Assembly (NCBI GenBank): GCA_017935745.1
Contig: JAGBGX010000010.1
Location: 268,873 to 332,872, forward strand
Source of the DNA: Treponema sp.
Lineage (GTDB): Bacteria > Spirochaetota > Spirochaetia > Treponematales > Treponemataceae
Direction of reading: 5' to 3'
Length of the DNA: 64,000 nt
In this document: positions 1 through 7,621 of the stretch, one piece after another
How positions within the stretch are numbered: position 1 is the stretch's first letter
Layout of the letters: every line of letters starts with the position of its first letter
Notes under the pieces: model-generated
Seen by the model: the letters and a program-made list of their open reading frames with translations, nothing else
What the model was told of the DNA's origin: nothing
Databases searched by the model: none
Program-made: the position numbers and the translations under genes

Positions 1-1
1 G

Positions 2-478
2 AAAGACTTTGGTGCTGGATTTTATCTGGCTACAGACTACAGTCAGGCTGTTAAATTTATAAAAACGTCCATAGCCAAGGCTGTCAAAAATAGGATTATA
101 AAGGCAGATACAGACGCAGGATATGTAACTGAATTTAAATTCATGAAAGCTTGTGATGTCAATGTGTATGATTTTAAGAAGGCAGGTAAAGAATGGCTTC
201 ATTATGTGGCTGGAAATCGCAAAAAAGGAATTTTTGAAGAAGAGATAAGAAAACTACAGAAGTATGATATAATTTGCGGAAAAATTGCCAATGATGCAAC
301 AAACCGGGTGATAACGGCATATATAAACAATGCTTACGGAAAAGCAGGAAGTCCTCTGGCAGACAGAACGGCAATCAATCTTCTGATTCCGAACAAGTTG
401 AGCGGACAGGTTTGCTTTAAGACACAAAAATCAATTTCATGCCTTGCATTTGTGCGGGCTGAGGAGATAGTGCTGTGA
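2..478 (+). CDS. DUF3990 domain protein, 5' end outside the window
   Basis: The reading frame is open from the left edge, so the N-terminus is missing. The visible 158 residues carry the DUF3990 pattern: KDFGAGFYLATDYSQA at the start, a VYDFKKAG..WLHYVAGNR block, YDIICGKIANDATN, and QVCFKTQKSISCLAF near the end. From memory, this family is related to the ADP-ribosyltransferase fold, which would make it a candidate toxin or modifying enzyme; that relation is family knowledge and no catalytic residue is proven here. The stop codon overlaps the next gene by four bases (GTGA), which suggests translational coupling. The region is AT-richer than most of the window, consistent with accessory DNA. 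Confidence 0.8.
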   Translation, partial: KDFGAGFYLATDYSQAVKFIKTSIAKAVKNRIIKADTDAGYVTEFKFMKACDVNVYDFKKAGKEWLHYVAGNRKKGIFEEEIRKLQKYDIICGKIANDATNRVITAYINNAYGKAGSPLADRTAINLLIPNKLSGQVCFKTQKSISCLAFVRAEEIVL

Positions 479-690
479 ATGTAAGTGAAAATGAATACAC
501 TATGGAAATCCTCGCTGCTCTTGCAGGAGAAGCCATTGCAAAAAAAACAGGAATTTCAAATATTCAGGGATTCGATGCGCTTATGAACTCAAAAACCGGG
601 GAAATGCTTTTTGATGACAATTATACCCTTTGGCACAACGGACCGGATTATATTGCAGCCGAATATTTCTTGGAAAAAGATGCAGAGTAA
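475..690 (+). CDS. small protein coupled to the DUF3990 gene
   Basis: A 71-residue protein starts at a GTG that overlaps the upstream stop codon. It has no signal peptide or membrane segment, and about a fifth of its residues are Asp or Glu. Its core, TGISNIQGFDALMNSKTGEM followed by LFDDNYTLWHNGPDYIAAEY, resembles small proteins found beside DUF3990 genes, but I cannot assign a named family with certainty. The tight coupling to a putative ADP-ribosyltransferase-fold protein makes an antitoxin or specificity-partner role possible; this is inference from gene order only. Confidence 0.7.
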   Translation: MNVSENEYTMEILAALAGEAIAKKTGISNIQGFDALMNSKTGEMLFDDNYTLWHNGPDYIAAEYFLEKDAE

Positions 691-770
691 ATCCTGCAAA
701 CTGAAACATCTAATTTTAAACAATTTTTTGGTGCTTGACTAGTATCTATTGTTTTTACTCTTCTATAGAA

Positions 771-801
771 AAATAAAAAACGCAGGAAAAATTTCCTGCG
801 T
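771..801 (-). terminator. intrinsic terminator of the LysM gene
   Basis: On the minus strand a 9-bp stem (CGCAGGAAA / TTTCCTGCG) is followed by a run of T, about 40 bases after the LysM gene stop codon. Confidence 0.85.
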
Positions 802-843
802 ATATAAGAATTCTTTCATGTTCTATATATTTTTTGATGTACA

Positions 844-2523
844 TTATTCCGCCGGTATTAAAATCCATCGGCCTGAAATAATGTGGTCAGGATTTTTGAT
901 GCCGTTGTAGCTTGCAATGCGTTTGTATTTCCACGGAGTCTTGTAGTACGCATTTGAAATATCCCACAGCGTGTCTCCCCACACGATTTTGTAGCGTATG
1001 TCGGCAGGCGGCACCGGCGGCGGAGCTGGAGGCTCTGGAACAACTGATTCAGGCGTTTCCGCAACAACGATGATGTCTTCCTGGGCGGCAACAGGCGGCA
1101 GTTCTGTAAGCTGCTCTGTTTCTGCGGGTTCGCTTTCCTGGCTTTGCCCAAGGGAACTGCTGTCAGCGGTTTCTTCGGCAGTTTCTGTTATTTCCGTTTT
1201 TGTAAAGATATTCAGGCGCGACGGAATCACAAACAGGACAAGCAGAGCCGCAATAATACAGATAATTGCGCAGATTATGCAGATGGCGACAGGAACTTTT
1301 GTCTTTTTTCTGATGTCATCGTCCTCTTCAGTGTAAGATGAAGAAGAGCCTTGCATCGTTTCCTTGTCGTACAGGTTGCTGAACATATTTGTGTTCGGCT
1401 GGAATGTAGGATCTTTCTGCGGCTCTGTTTCTCCAAAGTCAGGGGGAAGCGAAAAATCATCGTCATCTGAAAGAAGCTCTGTCCCTGTTTTTTCATCGTC
1501 AAAATCAGGCAGATCGAAATTGTCCGTTCCGCTGTCAAATTCAGTGTCGTCAAAGTCGGGCAGGTCAGCCGTGAAGTCAGTGCCTTCAGTTTTGTTTGCG
1601 CCGCTTTCTTCTGTCAGGGCAGAAAAATCGTCTGCGGGCGTTTCTTCATCATTGATGCTGAAATCGCTGAGGCTGCTCAGGCTGTCTTCAGCAGGAGCGT
1701 CTGGCTGCGTTTCCGGGAAGTCTGCTTCAAGGCTGCTGAGATCGGGAAGCGAAAAGTCTTCGTCTGCTTCCTGCGGCGGCACCGGCTCTGCGGCGGTTTC
1801 TGCTGTGTCCGCAGCTTCAACAGCCGGCACGGAATCTGTGTCCGTGCTTTCATCAGGCAGCTCAAAGTCTGCGTCCGTAAGTTCGGTGTCATTCACATCC
1901 GGCTCAGGCTCCTGAACCGAGGACAAGTCAGGAAGATCAAGGCTGTCTTCTCCGAAAATTGCTTTGTCAGCGGGCGGATTTTCCGCAGGTGGCTCTGTTT
2001 CCTGCGGCTCCTGTGTGATTGTTTTGTTCACATCGTCAAAAGGAAATTCATCGCTGTTATCGCTGCCGGCACTGTCTGTGTCTGCGTCCACAAAATCTTC
2101 CAGTCCGGCGTTTTCAAGGTCGCTGTCAGAAATGGTGACGGAACTGTCATTTTCAGGCTCAGGAAGCGGCTGCGCGGCATTTGCCTCAGAGAGCGTGCGG
2201 GAAGCAAGCGTAACCTGAAATTCGCTTGTCCTGCCTGTTTCCGTGTCGCGGATTTCGGCTGAAAGCCCGTTGTTTTCGTCCATATCGATTGCGAGGCACA
2301 GAGTCGGCTCTCCGTTCTGATGCGGATTCAGATTGGTGATTTCAAGCGTGTCGATATATTCTGCGCCTTCAAGCGAGCCTGTTTCCGTCCTGTAAACGCC
2401 GACCTGAACCTTTGTCTGGTTGTCCATGACGGTTGTCAGATCAATTGTCTTTTTTTCCGGATTTCCTTCTTCAAGGAGCGGATAAAAAGTTCCGTCGGCC
2501 AGTTTTATTCCTATAGACTTCAT
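844..2523 (-). CDS. membrane protein with Hsp70-like substrate-binding domain and C-terminal LysM
   Basis: The product is 559 residues from the ATG at 2523, which has AGAGGA upstream; a longer frame to 2613 has no such support. Residues about 1-115 match the beta substrate-binding domain of DnaK (GIKLADGTFYPLL, TTVMDNQTKVQVGVY, TNLNPHQNGEP, SAEIRDTETG), with no ATPase domain. A very acidic, repetitive linker (about 120-405) follows, rich in DFSLPDLSS-like units. A single membrane helix lies at about 410-433, then a Pro/Glu-rich spacer, and a LysM domain at about 509-559 (YKIVWGDTLWDIS...). LysM domains bind peptidoglycan glycans. A cytoplasmic N-terminus and periplasmic LysM would fit, so the protein may link a peptide-binding module to the cell wall. 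The role is unknown. Confidence 0.8.
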   Translation of the reverse strand: MKSIGIKLADGTFYPLLEEGNPEKKTIDLTTVMDNQTKVQVGVYRTETGSLEGAEYIDTLEITNLNPHQNGEPTLCLAIDMDENNGLSAEIRDTETGRTSEFQVTLASRTLSEANAAQPLPEPENDSSVTISDSDLENAGLEDFVDADTDSAGSDNSDEFPFDDVNKTITQEPQETEPPAENPPADKAIFGEDSLDLPDLSSVQEPEPDVNDTELTDADFELPDESTDTDSVPAVEAADTAETAAEPVPPQEADEDFSLPDLSSLEADFPETQPDAPAEDSLSSLSDFSINDEETPADDFSALTEESGANKTEGTDFTADLPDFDDTEFDSGTDNFDLPDFDDEKTGTELLSDDDDFSLPPDFGETEPQKDPTFQPNTNMFSNLYDKETMQGSSSSYTEEDDDIRKKTKVPVAICIICAIICIIAALLVLFVIPSRLNIFTKTEITETAEETADSSSLGQSQESEPAETEQLTELPPVAAQEDIIVVAETPESVVPEPPAPPPVPPADIRYKIVWGDTLWDISNAYYKTPWKYKRIASYNGIKNPDHIISGRWILIPAE

Positions 2524-2645
2524 ACGGTTTCCTCTGTTAAACTCCCTGAAAATTACACGCCGCAGAAAGCAGTGGCTTCCGGGGACTGCAATTTTGTCCG
2601 CACAGGCGGACATACAGGCAAGGCAGTTTGCAAAGCAAGATGCGT
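2524..2645 (-). promoter_or_regulatory. structured 5' leader before the LysM gene (TGCAATTT subfamily)
   Basis: On the minus strand there is a short TTGC/GCAA hairpin, a perfect TGTCCGC/GCGGACA hairpin (2595-2612), and then an outer stem AAAATTGCA / TGTAATTTT (2587-2595 with 2549-2557). The outer stem encloses GGAAG/CTTTC. GGGAG follows the outer stem at 2542-2546. The order of elements matches the leader before the recombinase gene at 63061, and the two differ by compatible changes in the stems. Here the start codon lies further from GGGAG (about 18 nt) and a second AGAGGA serves as ribosome binding site. Confidence 0.65.
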
Positions 2646-2832
2646 GTTAAAAACAAACACTCTTGTTCATATTTTCGGAAGAAAAACGGGCGATGTTTAG
2701 GTTTTCCTTTGCATTGCCATAAAAGTAAGATAATACAGAACGGCCTGAAAAACAAAGTGCATTTTTCCTGTGCCGGGCGGCCGTCTGCTGTGAAGAGTCT
2801 GTACGGCAGACGAAAATTCCGGTATTTTTCTA

Positions 2833-2862
2833 TTGACAATATGATAAAAAAACTGATAGAAT
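2833..2862 (+). promoter_or_regulatory. promoter of the tRNA cluster
   Basis: TTGACA at 2833-2838 and TAGAAT at 2857-2862 are separated by 18 bases and lie just before the first tRNA-Ser gene. Confidence 0.75.
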
Positions 2863-2875
2863 AGTCCCGCACCAT

Positions 2876-2960
2876 GGAGCGATGTCTGAGTGGTCGAAAG
2901 TACCTGTCTTGAAAACAGGCGTGCCGAAAGGTACCGGGGGTTCGAATCCCTCTCGCTCCG
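2876..2960 (+). tRNA. tRNA-Ser (UGA anticodon)
   Basis: The acceptor GGAGCGA pairs with TCGCTCC; the anticodon stem CCTGT/ACAGG encloses TGA; a long variable arm typical of type II tRNA and a TTCGAAT T-loop are present. CCA is not encoded. It decodes UCA and related serine codons. Confidence 0.93.
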
Positions 2961-2988
2961 TACTGAAAGGCTATGCCTTTTGGGAATT

Positions 2989-3073
2989 GGAGACGTGGTA
3001 GAGCGGTAATACAACGGTTTGCTAAACCGTCGGTTCCTAAAGGGCCGGGCAGGTTCAACCCCTGTCGTCTCCG
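2989..3073 (+). tRNA. tRNA-Ser (GCU anticodon)
   Basis: The acceptor GGAGACG pairs with CGTCTCC; the anticodon stem ACGGT/ACCGT encloses GCT; a long variable arm and TTCAACC T-loop are present. CCA is not encoded. It reads AGC/AGU serine codons. Confidence 0.93.
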
Positions 3074-3109
3074 CTAACGGACATCATTCCGCTTGAACGG
3101 TGTCCTTAT

Positions 3110-3184
3110 GAGATTGTAGCTCAGCTGGATTAGAGCATCACCCTGCGGAGGTGAGGGTCGCACGTTCGAATCGTGTCAGTCTCA
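3110..3184 (+). tRNA. tRNA-Arg (GCG anticodon)
   Basis: The acceptor GAGATTG pairs with CAGTCTC (one G-U pair). The D-arm is GCTC/GAGC, the anticodon stem TCACC/GGTGA holds the loop CTGCGGA, and the T-arm is GCACG/CGTGT. The anticodon GCG reads CGC and CGU directly. Most bacteria use an ACG tRNA edited to inosine instead. CCA is not encoded. Confidence 0.88.
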
Positions 3185-3207
3185 GAACGCTTTTTTATAA
3201 GGCAGAG

Positions 3208-3234
3208 GGATTCCGTATGAGAATCCTTTTTTTT
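3208..3234 (+). terminator. intrinsic terminator after tRNA-Arg
   Basis: GGATTC and GAATCC form a stem around a seven-base loop, followed by eight T. It ends the first three-tRNA unit. Confidence 0.8.
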
Positions 3235-3290
3235 ATTCATGCGGAGAGTTTTATACCCCGATGCTTGCATCGAGGCTGTTGATTTGCAGT
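3234..3290 (+). repeat. partial copy of the R1 intergenic repeat
   Basis: The sequence has the R1 start (ATTCATGCGGAGAG) and the R1 hairpin end (CCGATGCTTGCATCG then AGGCTGTTGATT) but lacks the middle of the element. Fuller copies are at 30339, 31544 (minus) and 39786. Confidence 0.7.
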
Positions 3291-3314
3291 CTGGCAGAAA
3301 ATGCCGGGCTTTTT

Positions 3315-3401
3315 GGAAAGATGTCCGAGCGGTTTAAGGTACACCCTTGGAAGGGGTGCGCAGCAGAAATGCTGCCGGGAGTTCGAATCTCCCTCTTTCC
3401 G
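3315..3401 (+). tRNA. tRNA-Ser (GGA anticodon)
   Basis: The acceptor GGAAAGA pairs with TCTTTCC; the anticodon stem CACCC/GGGTG encloses GGA; a long variable arm (GCAGCAGAAATGCTGC region) and TTCGAAT loop are present. It is followed after four bases by the SRP RNA, so the two are probably co-transcribed. Confidence 0.93.
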
Positions 3402-3405
3402 TAGT

Positions 3406-3499
3406 GCCGGGTGCTATGCAAGTGTCCGCCTCAAAACCCCGCCAGAGCCGGAAGGCAGCAACGGTATGAGGACGGAGGCTGTGCCGTAGATTACCCGGC
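3406..3499 (+). ncRNA. ffs: small bacterial SRP RNA (4.5S RNA)
   Basis: This is the RNA core of the signal recognition particle, which with Ffh delivers nascent membrane proteins. The diagnostic apical sequence AGAGCCGGAAGGCAGCAACG is present, together with flanking complementary segments. The terminal stem GCCGGG (3406-3411) pairs with CCCGGC (3494-3499). A run of nine T follows and acts as an intrinsic terminator; it reaches the stop codon of the convergent lptB gene. At 94 nt it is the short bacterial form without an Alu domain. Confidence 0.92.
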
Positions 3500-3507
3500 T
3501 TTTTTTT

Positions 3508-4257
3508 TCACATTGAAAAATTTTTCCCGAGATACAGTTCCCGTGCTTCCTGTGACTGCAAGATGTCTTCCTTTGTGCCGGAAACAAGAATTGTTCCTGT
3601 GGAAATGATAATCGCCCTGTCCGTGATTTCCAGCGTGTCGCGCACATTGTGGTCTGTGATGAGAATTCCGATTCCCTGCCGTGCAAGCAGCCTGATGATT
3701 TCCTTGATGTCAGCCACGGCAATCGGGTCGATTCCGGCGAACGGCTCGTCCAGAAGCAGGAATTTCGGCTCGATGGCAAGCGAGCGGGCAATTTCCGTCC
3801 TGCGCCGCTCCCCGCCGGAAAGCGTGTACGCCTGCTGCTTCCTGATTCTGCCGATTGCAAATTCGTCTATGAGCTGCTCGAGGCGCGTTTTTTTCTGCGC
3901 TTTTGTCAGGTCTTTCCGTGTTTCAAGGATTGCCCAGATGTTTTCTTCTACGGTGAGCTTCCTGAAAACAGAAGGCTCCTGCGGAAGGTATGAAATTCCT
4001 GCCTGCGCCCGCCGGTACATCGGAAACTGTGTGATGCGGCTCTCATTCAGGAACACGTCTCCTGCCGTGGGCTTGTAAAATCCTACAATCATGTAGAATG
4101 TCGTGGTTTTTCCTGCGCCGTTCGGGCCGAGAAGCCCGAGCACTTCGCCTGTGCGCATGGAAAATTCAACTCCCTTGACAACGCGCTTCCGCCCGAATGA
4201 TTTGTACAGCGATGAAACGCGCAGCGTGCTTTCTTTTTTGTCTGTCTGTCCGTTCAT
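3508..4257 (-). CDS. lptB: LPS-type export ABC transporter ATPase LptB
   Basis: The 249-residue cytoplasmic ATPase would drive lipid extraction from the inner membrane in the Lpt pathway. Walker A GPNGAGKTT is at about 44-52, the Q-loop glutamine near 93, signature LSGGE at 146-150, Walker B LLLDEP at 167-172 and the switch histidine (ITDHN) near 203. The length and the EPSVFRKLTVEENI and DLGIDP-like (AGIDP) motifs are typical of LptB. It is the last gene of the operon and overlaps lptA by four bases. Treponemes vary in whether they make true LPS, so the transported lipid may be another glycolipid. The gene ends against the T-tract of the SRP RNA terminator. Confidence 0.93.
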   Translation of the reverse strand: MNGQTDKKESTLRVSSLYKSFGRKRVVKGVEFSMRTGEVLGLLGPNGAGKTTTFYMIVGFYKPTAGDVFLNESRITQFPMYRRAQAGISYLPQEPSVFRKLTVEENIWAILETRKDLTKAQKKTRLEQLIDEFAIGRIRKQQAYTLSGGERRRTEIARSLAIEPKFLLLDEPFAGIDPIAVADIKEIIRLLARQGIGILITDHNVRDTLEITDRAIIISTGTILVSGTKEDILQSQEARELYLGKNFSM

Positions 4258-4895
4258 TCTTCTCCTGCCTGGCTTTCCGGCTGCGAGGATGAAACAGAGC
4301 CTTTCACTCTTCCTGACAGCTGAATTTCCTGGGACTGCAGGTTCAGCGTGATGTTCTGCGCCCGGAATGTGTCGCCCTTTTGCACGACAGAGGGATTTCC
4401 GCTCATGTCAAGAAGCTGCTCCCGCTTTTTGTAAATGGCATGGGCGCAGGTGCATACATTGTCCTTTTGCGTGATGTTCACCTGGATCTGCATTACGGCT
4501 GTTTCCGCGGTTTCGCTGTACTCGATAATCTGAGCCTGGGCAGTCAGTCCGTTTTCAATGTCAGTAAGCTTGACGCTGTTTTCCAGCCGCGCGATTTTTG
4601 TGTTTCTGTCGTACAGCATGTTGCCGCAGGAAAAGTCCATGTTCGTCTCCGTGTTCCTGCCTTCAACGCTGCCTTCTGCTTTTATCAGCCGGAAATTGTC
4701 TCCTGAAATTTCGATGGAGTCTGCGGAAATCTGCATGTTCTGGGTTGTCACTTTTGCGTTGCCTTTTAAAATGGTCACGCTGCTTTTGCTGCCGGCTGTT
4801 CCGCTCATGGAATCTGCGCTGAACTTGATTGTTTCTGCGCGTGCAGAGATCAGGTGAGTCATAAGGGCGAAAATCAGGCAGAGCTTTTTATTCAT
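4254..4895 (-). CDS. lptA: LptA/OstA-like periplasmic bridge protein
   Basis: A 213-residue protein with a signal peptide (residues 1-20, ending ARA) and an OstA-type beta-jellyroll: repeated strands such as SVTILKGNAKVTTQNMQISA, LIKAEGSVEGRN, ARLENSVKLTD and IQLSGRVKGSV. LptA monomers stack into the periplasmic bridge between LptC and the outer-membrane LptD. The position between lptC and lptB, with four-base overlaps on both sides, supports this assignment. The C-terminal tail is rich in Ser, Gln and Glu and probably disordered. Confidence 0.85.
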   Translation of the reverse strand: MNKKLCLIFALMTHLISARAETIKFSADSMSGTAGSKSSVTILKGNAKVTTQNMQISADSIEISGDNFRLIKAEGSVEGRNTETNMDFSCGNMLYDRNTKIARLENSVKLTDIENGLTAQAQIIEYSETAETAVMQIQVNITQKDNVCTCAHAIYKKREQLLDMSGNPSVVQKGDTFRAQNITLNLQSQEIQLSGRVKGSVSSSQPESQAGEE

Positions 4896-5476
4896 TCGGA
4901 ATCTGCTCCGCTCTGGCTTTCTGTGCCGCTGTCCGCCGTGATTGTTCCGGCTGTGTTTCTGCTGAATGAAAAGCTTCTGGAAATTCCGCTTGCTGAAAAT
5001 CCTTTTCCTTCAATTTCAATGTCATCCCGTGAAAGAAAGACTGTGCTGTCCTGCCCGGAAACGAGCTGCTGTGTTTTTTTGTTCCACTTCAGCTCCTGGG
5101 CGCGTATGCTGAATTCCGGGTCAGAGCTGCTCAGCTCGATGCTGCCGAAAAGCGTATACAGTTCGTCCTGGGGATTCATTCCGAGAAGCCCGCAGGAGCC
5201 TTCAGAGCCGGGGCTGCCGCTTTTGTCCCACGTTTTAAAGTGCGCGTTCCTTGCGTATGCTTTCCCGTCGCCCTTGTACTGCTCAAGCAGCTCGGCGCGG
5301 ATTTCTGCGGAAAGGGATTCGCCTTCATATTTCATAAACCGCACGTTTTGGAACTGCAGCTCAGGAGATGCGTTTTCAAAGTTCATTTCCTTTTCATACT
5401 TGAGCGAGCATGAAGCTGCTGTGCAGGAAAGAATCAGCATGAAAAACGCAGCGCGCCCTGTTCCGTTCTGTTTCAT
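4892..5476 (-). CDS. lptC: LptC-like lipoprotein
   Basis: The 194-residue product has a lipoprotein signal (ILSCTAASC) rather than the transmembrane helix of E. coli LptC. The body shows the LptC pattern: ASPELQFQNVRFMKYEGESL, GKAYARNAHFKTW, ELYTLFGSIELSSSDPEFSI, then KTQQLVSGQDSTVFL and IEIEGKGFSA. LptC receives lipid from the LptBFG complex and passes it to LptA. The gene overlaps lptA by four bases and shares one base with the upstream RseC-like gene, so translation of the operon is strongly coupled. Assignment rests on pattern plus gene order. Confidence 0.8.
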   Translation of the reverse strand: MKQNGTGRAAFFMLILSCTAASCSLKYEKEMNFENASPELQFQNVRFMKYEGESLSAEIRAELLEQYKGDGKAYARNAHFKTWDKSGSPGSEGSCGLLGMNPQDELYTLFGSIELSSSDPEFSIRAQELKWNKKTQQLVSGQDSTVFLSRDDIEIEGKGFSASGISRSFSFSRNTAGTITADSGTESQSGADSE

Positions 5477-5889
5477 CAGCCGAGCACTTCGATTATTTCA
5501 GGCTTTCCCGGAACAGGAAACCGCCGGGTCACGATAAAAACAGCCAGCGAGGACAAAAAAAGGAAGAGCAGGACAAAGACGGCCTTTGCATCGCTTGTGA
5601 CTGTTTTTCCAAGGAGCGCCATGAGCGGCGCGGCAAGCAGGTAGCCGGCTACAGCGCACGCCACGGGCAGAAGGAGTGAAACAGTTCCCTGAAGCGCCTG
5701 CATTTTTTTGCTTGCCCCGATGAGGACGGCTTCGCCTTTTTTTACTGCAAGATTTCTGGGATTTGCAACTTCAAAGCATGACTTTTTTGCACCGCATCCG
5801 GCAGAGCAGGAAGCGCATTCTTCCTTTTGGATCCGGGCGGCGAGGATTGCATCGTTTTCTACTGAAACAACAAGGGCTTTTTGTGTCAC
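5476..5889 (-). CDS. RseC/MucC-like membrane protein with cysteine cluster
   Basis: From the GTG at 5889, which overlaps the upstream stop (GTGA) and has AAAGGA upstream, the protein has 137 residues. The N-terminal part has ECASCSAGCGAKKSC, a cluster of five cysteines as in RseC/SoxR-reducing-type proteins. Two hydrophobic helices follow (LLLPVACAVAGYLLAAPLMA and AVFVLLFLFLSSLAVFIV). Relatives are linked to the Rsx/Rnf complex and to sigma-E regulation, but the spirochaete version is uncharacterised. Its place between a TPR gene and the lpt genes suggests an envelope role. An upstream in-frame start at 5931 is less likely. Confidence 0.78.
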   Translation of the reverse strand: MTQKALVVSVENDAILAARIQKEECASCSAGCGAKKSCFEVANPRNLAVKKGEAVLIGASKKMQALQGTVSLLLPVACAVAGYLLAAPLMALLGKTVTSDAKAVFVLLFLFLSSLAVFIVTRRFPVPGKPEIIEVLG

Positions 5890-6416
5890 GGCTGGGATTC
5901 CTTTCTGATTGATGAAAGCAGCCTGGCGCATTCCTGAACGCCCACGCTGTTTTTAAGCTCTCCGTATGTGTCGCGCAGATTGAAAACGGCATCATAATAG
6001 TGCGGATCAAGCGAGACCGCATGCTCAAAGCAGTCTGCTGCCGCCTGATAGTCAGCCGAGCTGAAATGGATGACTCCCGCCGTGTTCCAGAAGTGCGGAT
6101 TCAGGGAGTTAAGCTCCAGTCCGGCCGTGCAGTGCAGAAGCGCTTCGTCCATTGCGCCTGCCGAAATGCACAAAACCGCAAGCGTCTCTATGATTTCTTC
6201 GTCCTGCGGATTTATTGTGTATGCGTATTCGATTGCAGCCTTTGCCTTGGCAATCTGGCCTGCGTCCCTGTATGTCAGCGCCAGATTGAACCACAGAAGG
6301 GCATTTTCGTTTTCAACAGTTATGGCGCGCTTCAGGCAGGCGATTGCATCATCGTATTCGCCCTTTGCAGCAAGCGTTACGGCCTGATTATTCAGTTTCT
6401 CGCTGTTTTCAAGCAT
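5886..6416 (-). CDS. TPR-repeat protein
   Basis: From the ATG at 6416, preceded by GGGAGGA, the protein has 176 residues and no signal peptide. It is built of about four tetratricopeptide repeats, each with the W-LG-Y-A-F-A-P pattern: NNQAVTLAAKGEYDDAIACL, WFNLALTYRDAGQIAKAKAA, LAVLCISAGAMDEALLHCTA and WNTAGVIHFSSADYQAAADC. TPRs form helical scaffolds for protein binding. The partner is unknown. The gene sits 23 bases after the polyprenyl synthase and overlaps the RseC-like gene. Confidence 0.85.
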   Translation of the reverse strand: MLENSEKLNNQAVTLAAKGEYDDAIACLKRAITVENENALLWFNLALTYRDAGQIAKAKAAIEYAYTINPQDEEIIETLAVLCISAGAMDEALLHCTAGLELNSLNPHFWNTAGVIHFSSADYQAAADCFEHAVSLDPHYYDAVFNLRDTYGELKNSVGVQECARLLSSIRKESQP

Positions 6417-6439
6417 TCCGTTCCTCCCGTGCTGCCTTT

Positions 6440-7522
6440 TCAGGCGCGGCTGCCGTTTTCTGGAATCAGGGAAGCGCACAAGTCCCTGATGTGCTGCGCG
6501 TCGGCACAGTCCTTGCCGAACAGCTCCATGAATGAAGCGCAGCCGTTTTCGATTAAGGCAGTTCCTTTTTCCCGCGCGGTCTCAATGCAGCCGTCCTGCC
6601 CGAGAAGCTCTATGGCTTTTTCCACGGCGCGGCTTTTGATGCCTTCCTGCGCGGCCTGCTCAAAGTACGAGCAGAGCAGTTTTTGTTCCGCTGAATTTTT
6701 ATGCTGCTCAGTAAAAATCAGGACTGGAAGCGACTTTTTGCCTTCCACGATATCGTCCCCGCGGTTTTTCCCGGGATTTCCTGCCGTCAGGTTCAGCACA
6801 TCATCAAGAATCTGGAATCCGCTTCCGATTTCACAGGCGGCCTGTCCTGCGCGCAGAACGGACTGTTCATCTGCCCCGCAGATAATCAGCGCAATTTCTG
6901 CTGCGAGGGAAGCGAGCGTTCCTGTCTTGTTTGCAATCATCGCGCTGTATTCAGCGGAAGACGGAAAAACGGTGCTGTCCCTGTGCCATGCAATGTCCAT
7001 TGCCTGCCCGAGGTGAAGGCGGCGCAGCTGTGAAAGGTACGTGCAAAGCAGCCTGTTTTTGAGCTGCGCAGAGCATGAAAGCTGCTCAAGGCAGACAGAA
7101 GCCTGAAAATACAGCCACGAGCCTGCATTGAGGGCAGTGTCGGTTCCGTATGTTATATGCGCGGCAGGCTTTCCTCTCCGTGTGTCAGAGCGGTCTTCAA
7201 TATCATCATGAATAAGGCTTGCCGTGTGGACAAATTCAACGAGAGGGGCAAGCCGGTATGCGGTTTCCTGTGCTTCTTCCTTTTTTTCTTCAGCCGAAGC
7301 AGCCCGGGCGCACAGAACAAGCAGCAGCGGCCGCCACCGTTTTCCGCCCAGATCGACAAGGCTCCGTGTTGTTTCCAGCAGCGGAGAAATGTGGCTCCCG
7401 GTGATTTCCTGCGGCTGATTTCCGAATGAAAGCCTGATCCATTCAGAGTCCGGCTGGCGCGGCAAAAACTGATTGACAGAGAGTTCAATTCTTCTGAGAT
7501 GCTCTGAAAACTGCTGATCCAT
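6440..7522 (-). CDS. polyprenyl (isoprenyl) diphosphate synthase
   Basis: A 360-residue trans-prenyltransferase that would extend allylic diphosphates with isopentenyl diphosphate. The first aspartate-rich motif DDIED is at 106-110 (SLIHDDIEDRSDTRRGKP), and the second, DDVLN, at 240-244 (GFQILDDVLNLTAGN), with the KSLPVL segment after it. GGKRWRP near 59 is the substrate-binding lysine/arginine region. Chain length cannot be read reliably from the sequence. I prefer the ATG at 7522 over the TTG at 7531; neither has a clear Shine-Dalgarno. It is the first gene of the operon that continues into the lpt genes, so it may supply an isoprenoid carrier for envelope synthesis. Confidence 0.85.
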   Translation of the reverse strand: MDQQFSEHLRRIELSVNQFLPRQPDSEWIRLSFGNQPQEITGSHISPLLETTRSLVDLGGKRWRPLLLVLCARAASAEEKKEEAQETAYRLAPLVEFVHTASLIHDDIEDRSDTRRGKPAAHITYGTDTALNAGSWLYFQASVCLEQLSCSAQLKNRLLCTYLSQLRRLHLGQAMDIAWHRDSTVFPSSAEYSAMIANKTGTLASLAAEIALIICGADEQSVLRAGQAACEIGSGFQILDDVLNLTAGNPGKNRGDDIVEGKKSLPVLIFTEQHKNSAEQKLLCSYFEQAAQEGIKSRAVEKAIELLGQDGCIETAREKGTALIENGCASFMELFGKDCADAQHIRDLCASLIPENGSRA

Positions 7523-7621
7523 ATCAGACAATCATATCTTATTTTCAGACAGTTTGCAATCAGTGAAAGGCAGTGTGCAGGAACTCAGGATGGAGCACAG
7601 TGCCGCCGCAGCGGCATTGTA

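Noticed and set aside
2537..3058. Protein gene on the minus strand across two tRNA-Ser genes
   Set aside because: It covers two clear tRNAs and the tRNA promoter in antisense, has no start signal, and its sequence looks like reverse-translated leader and tRNA.
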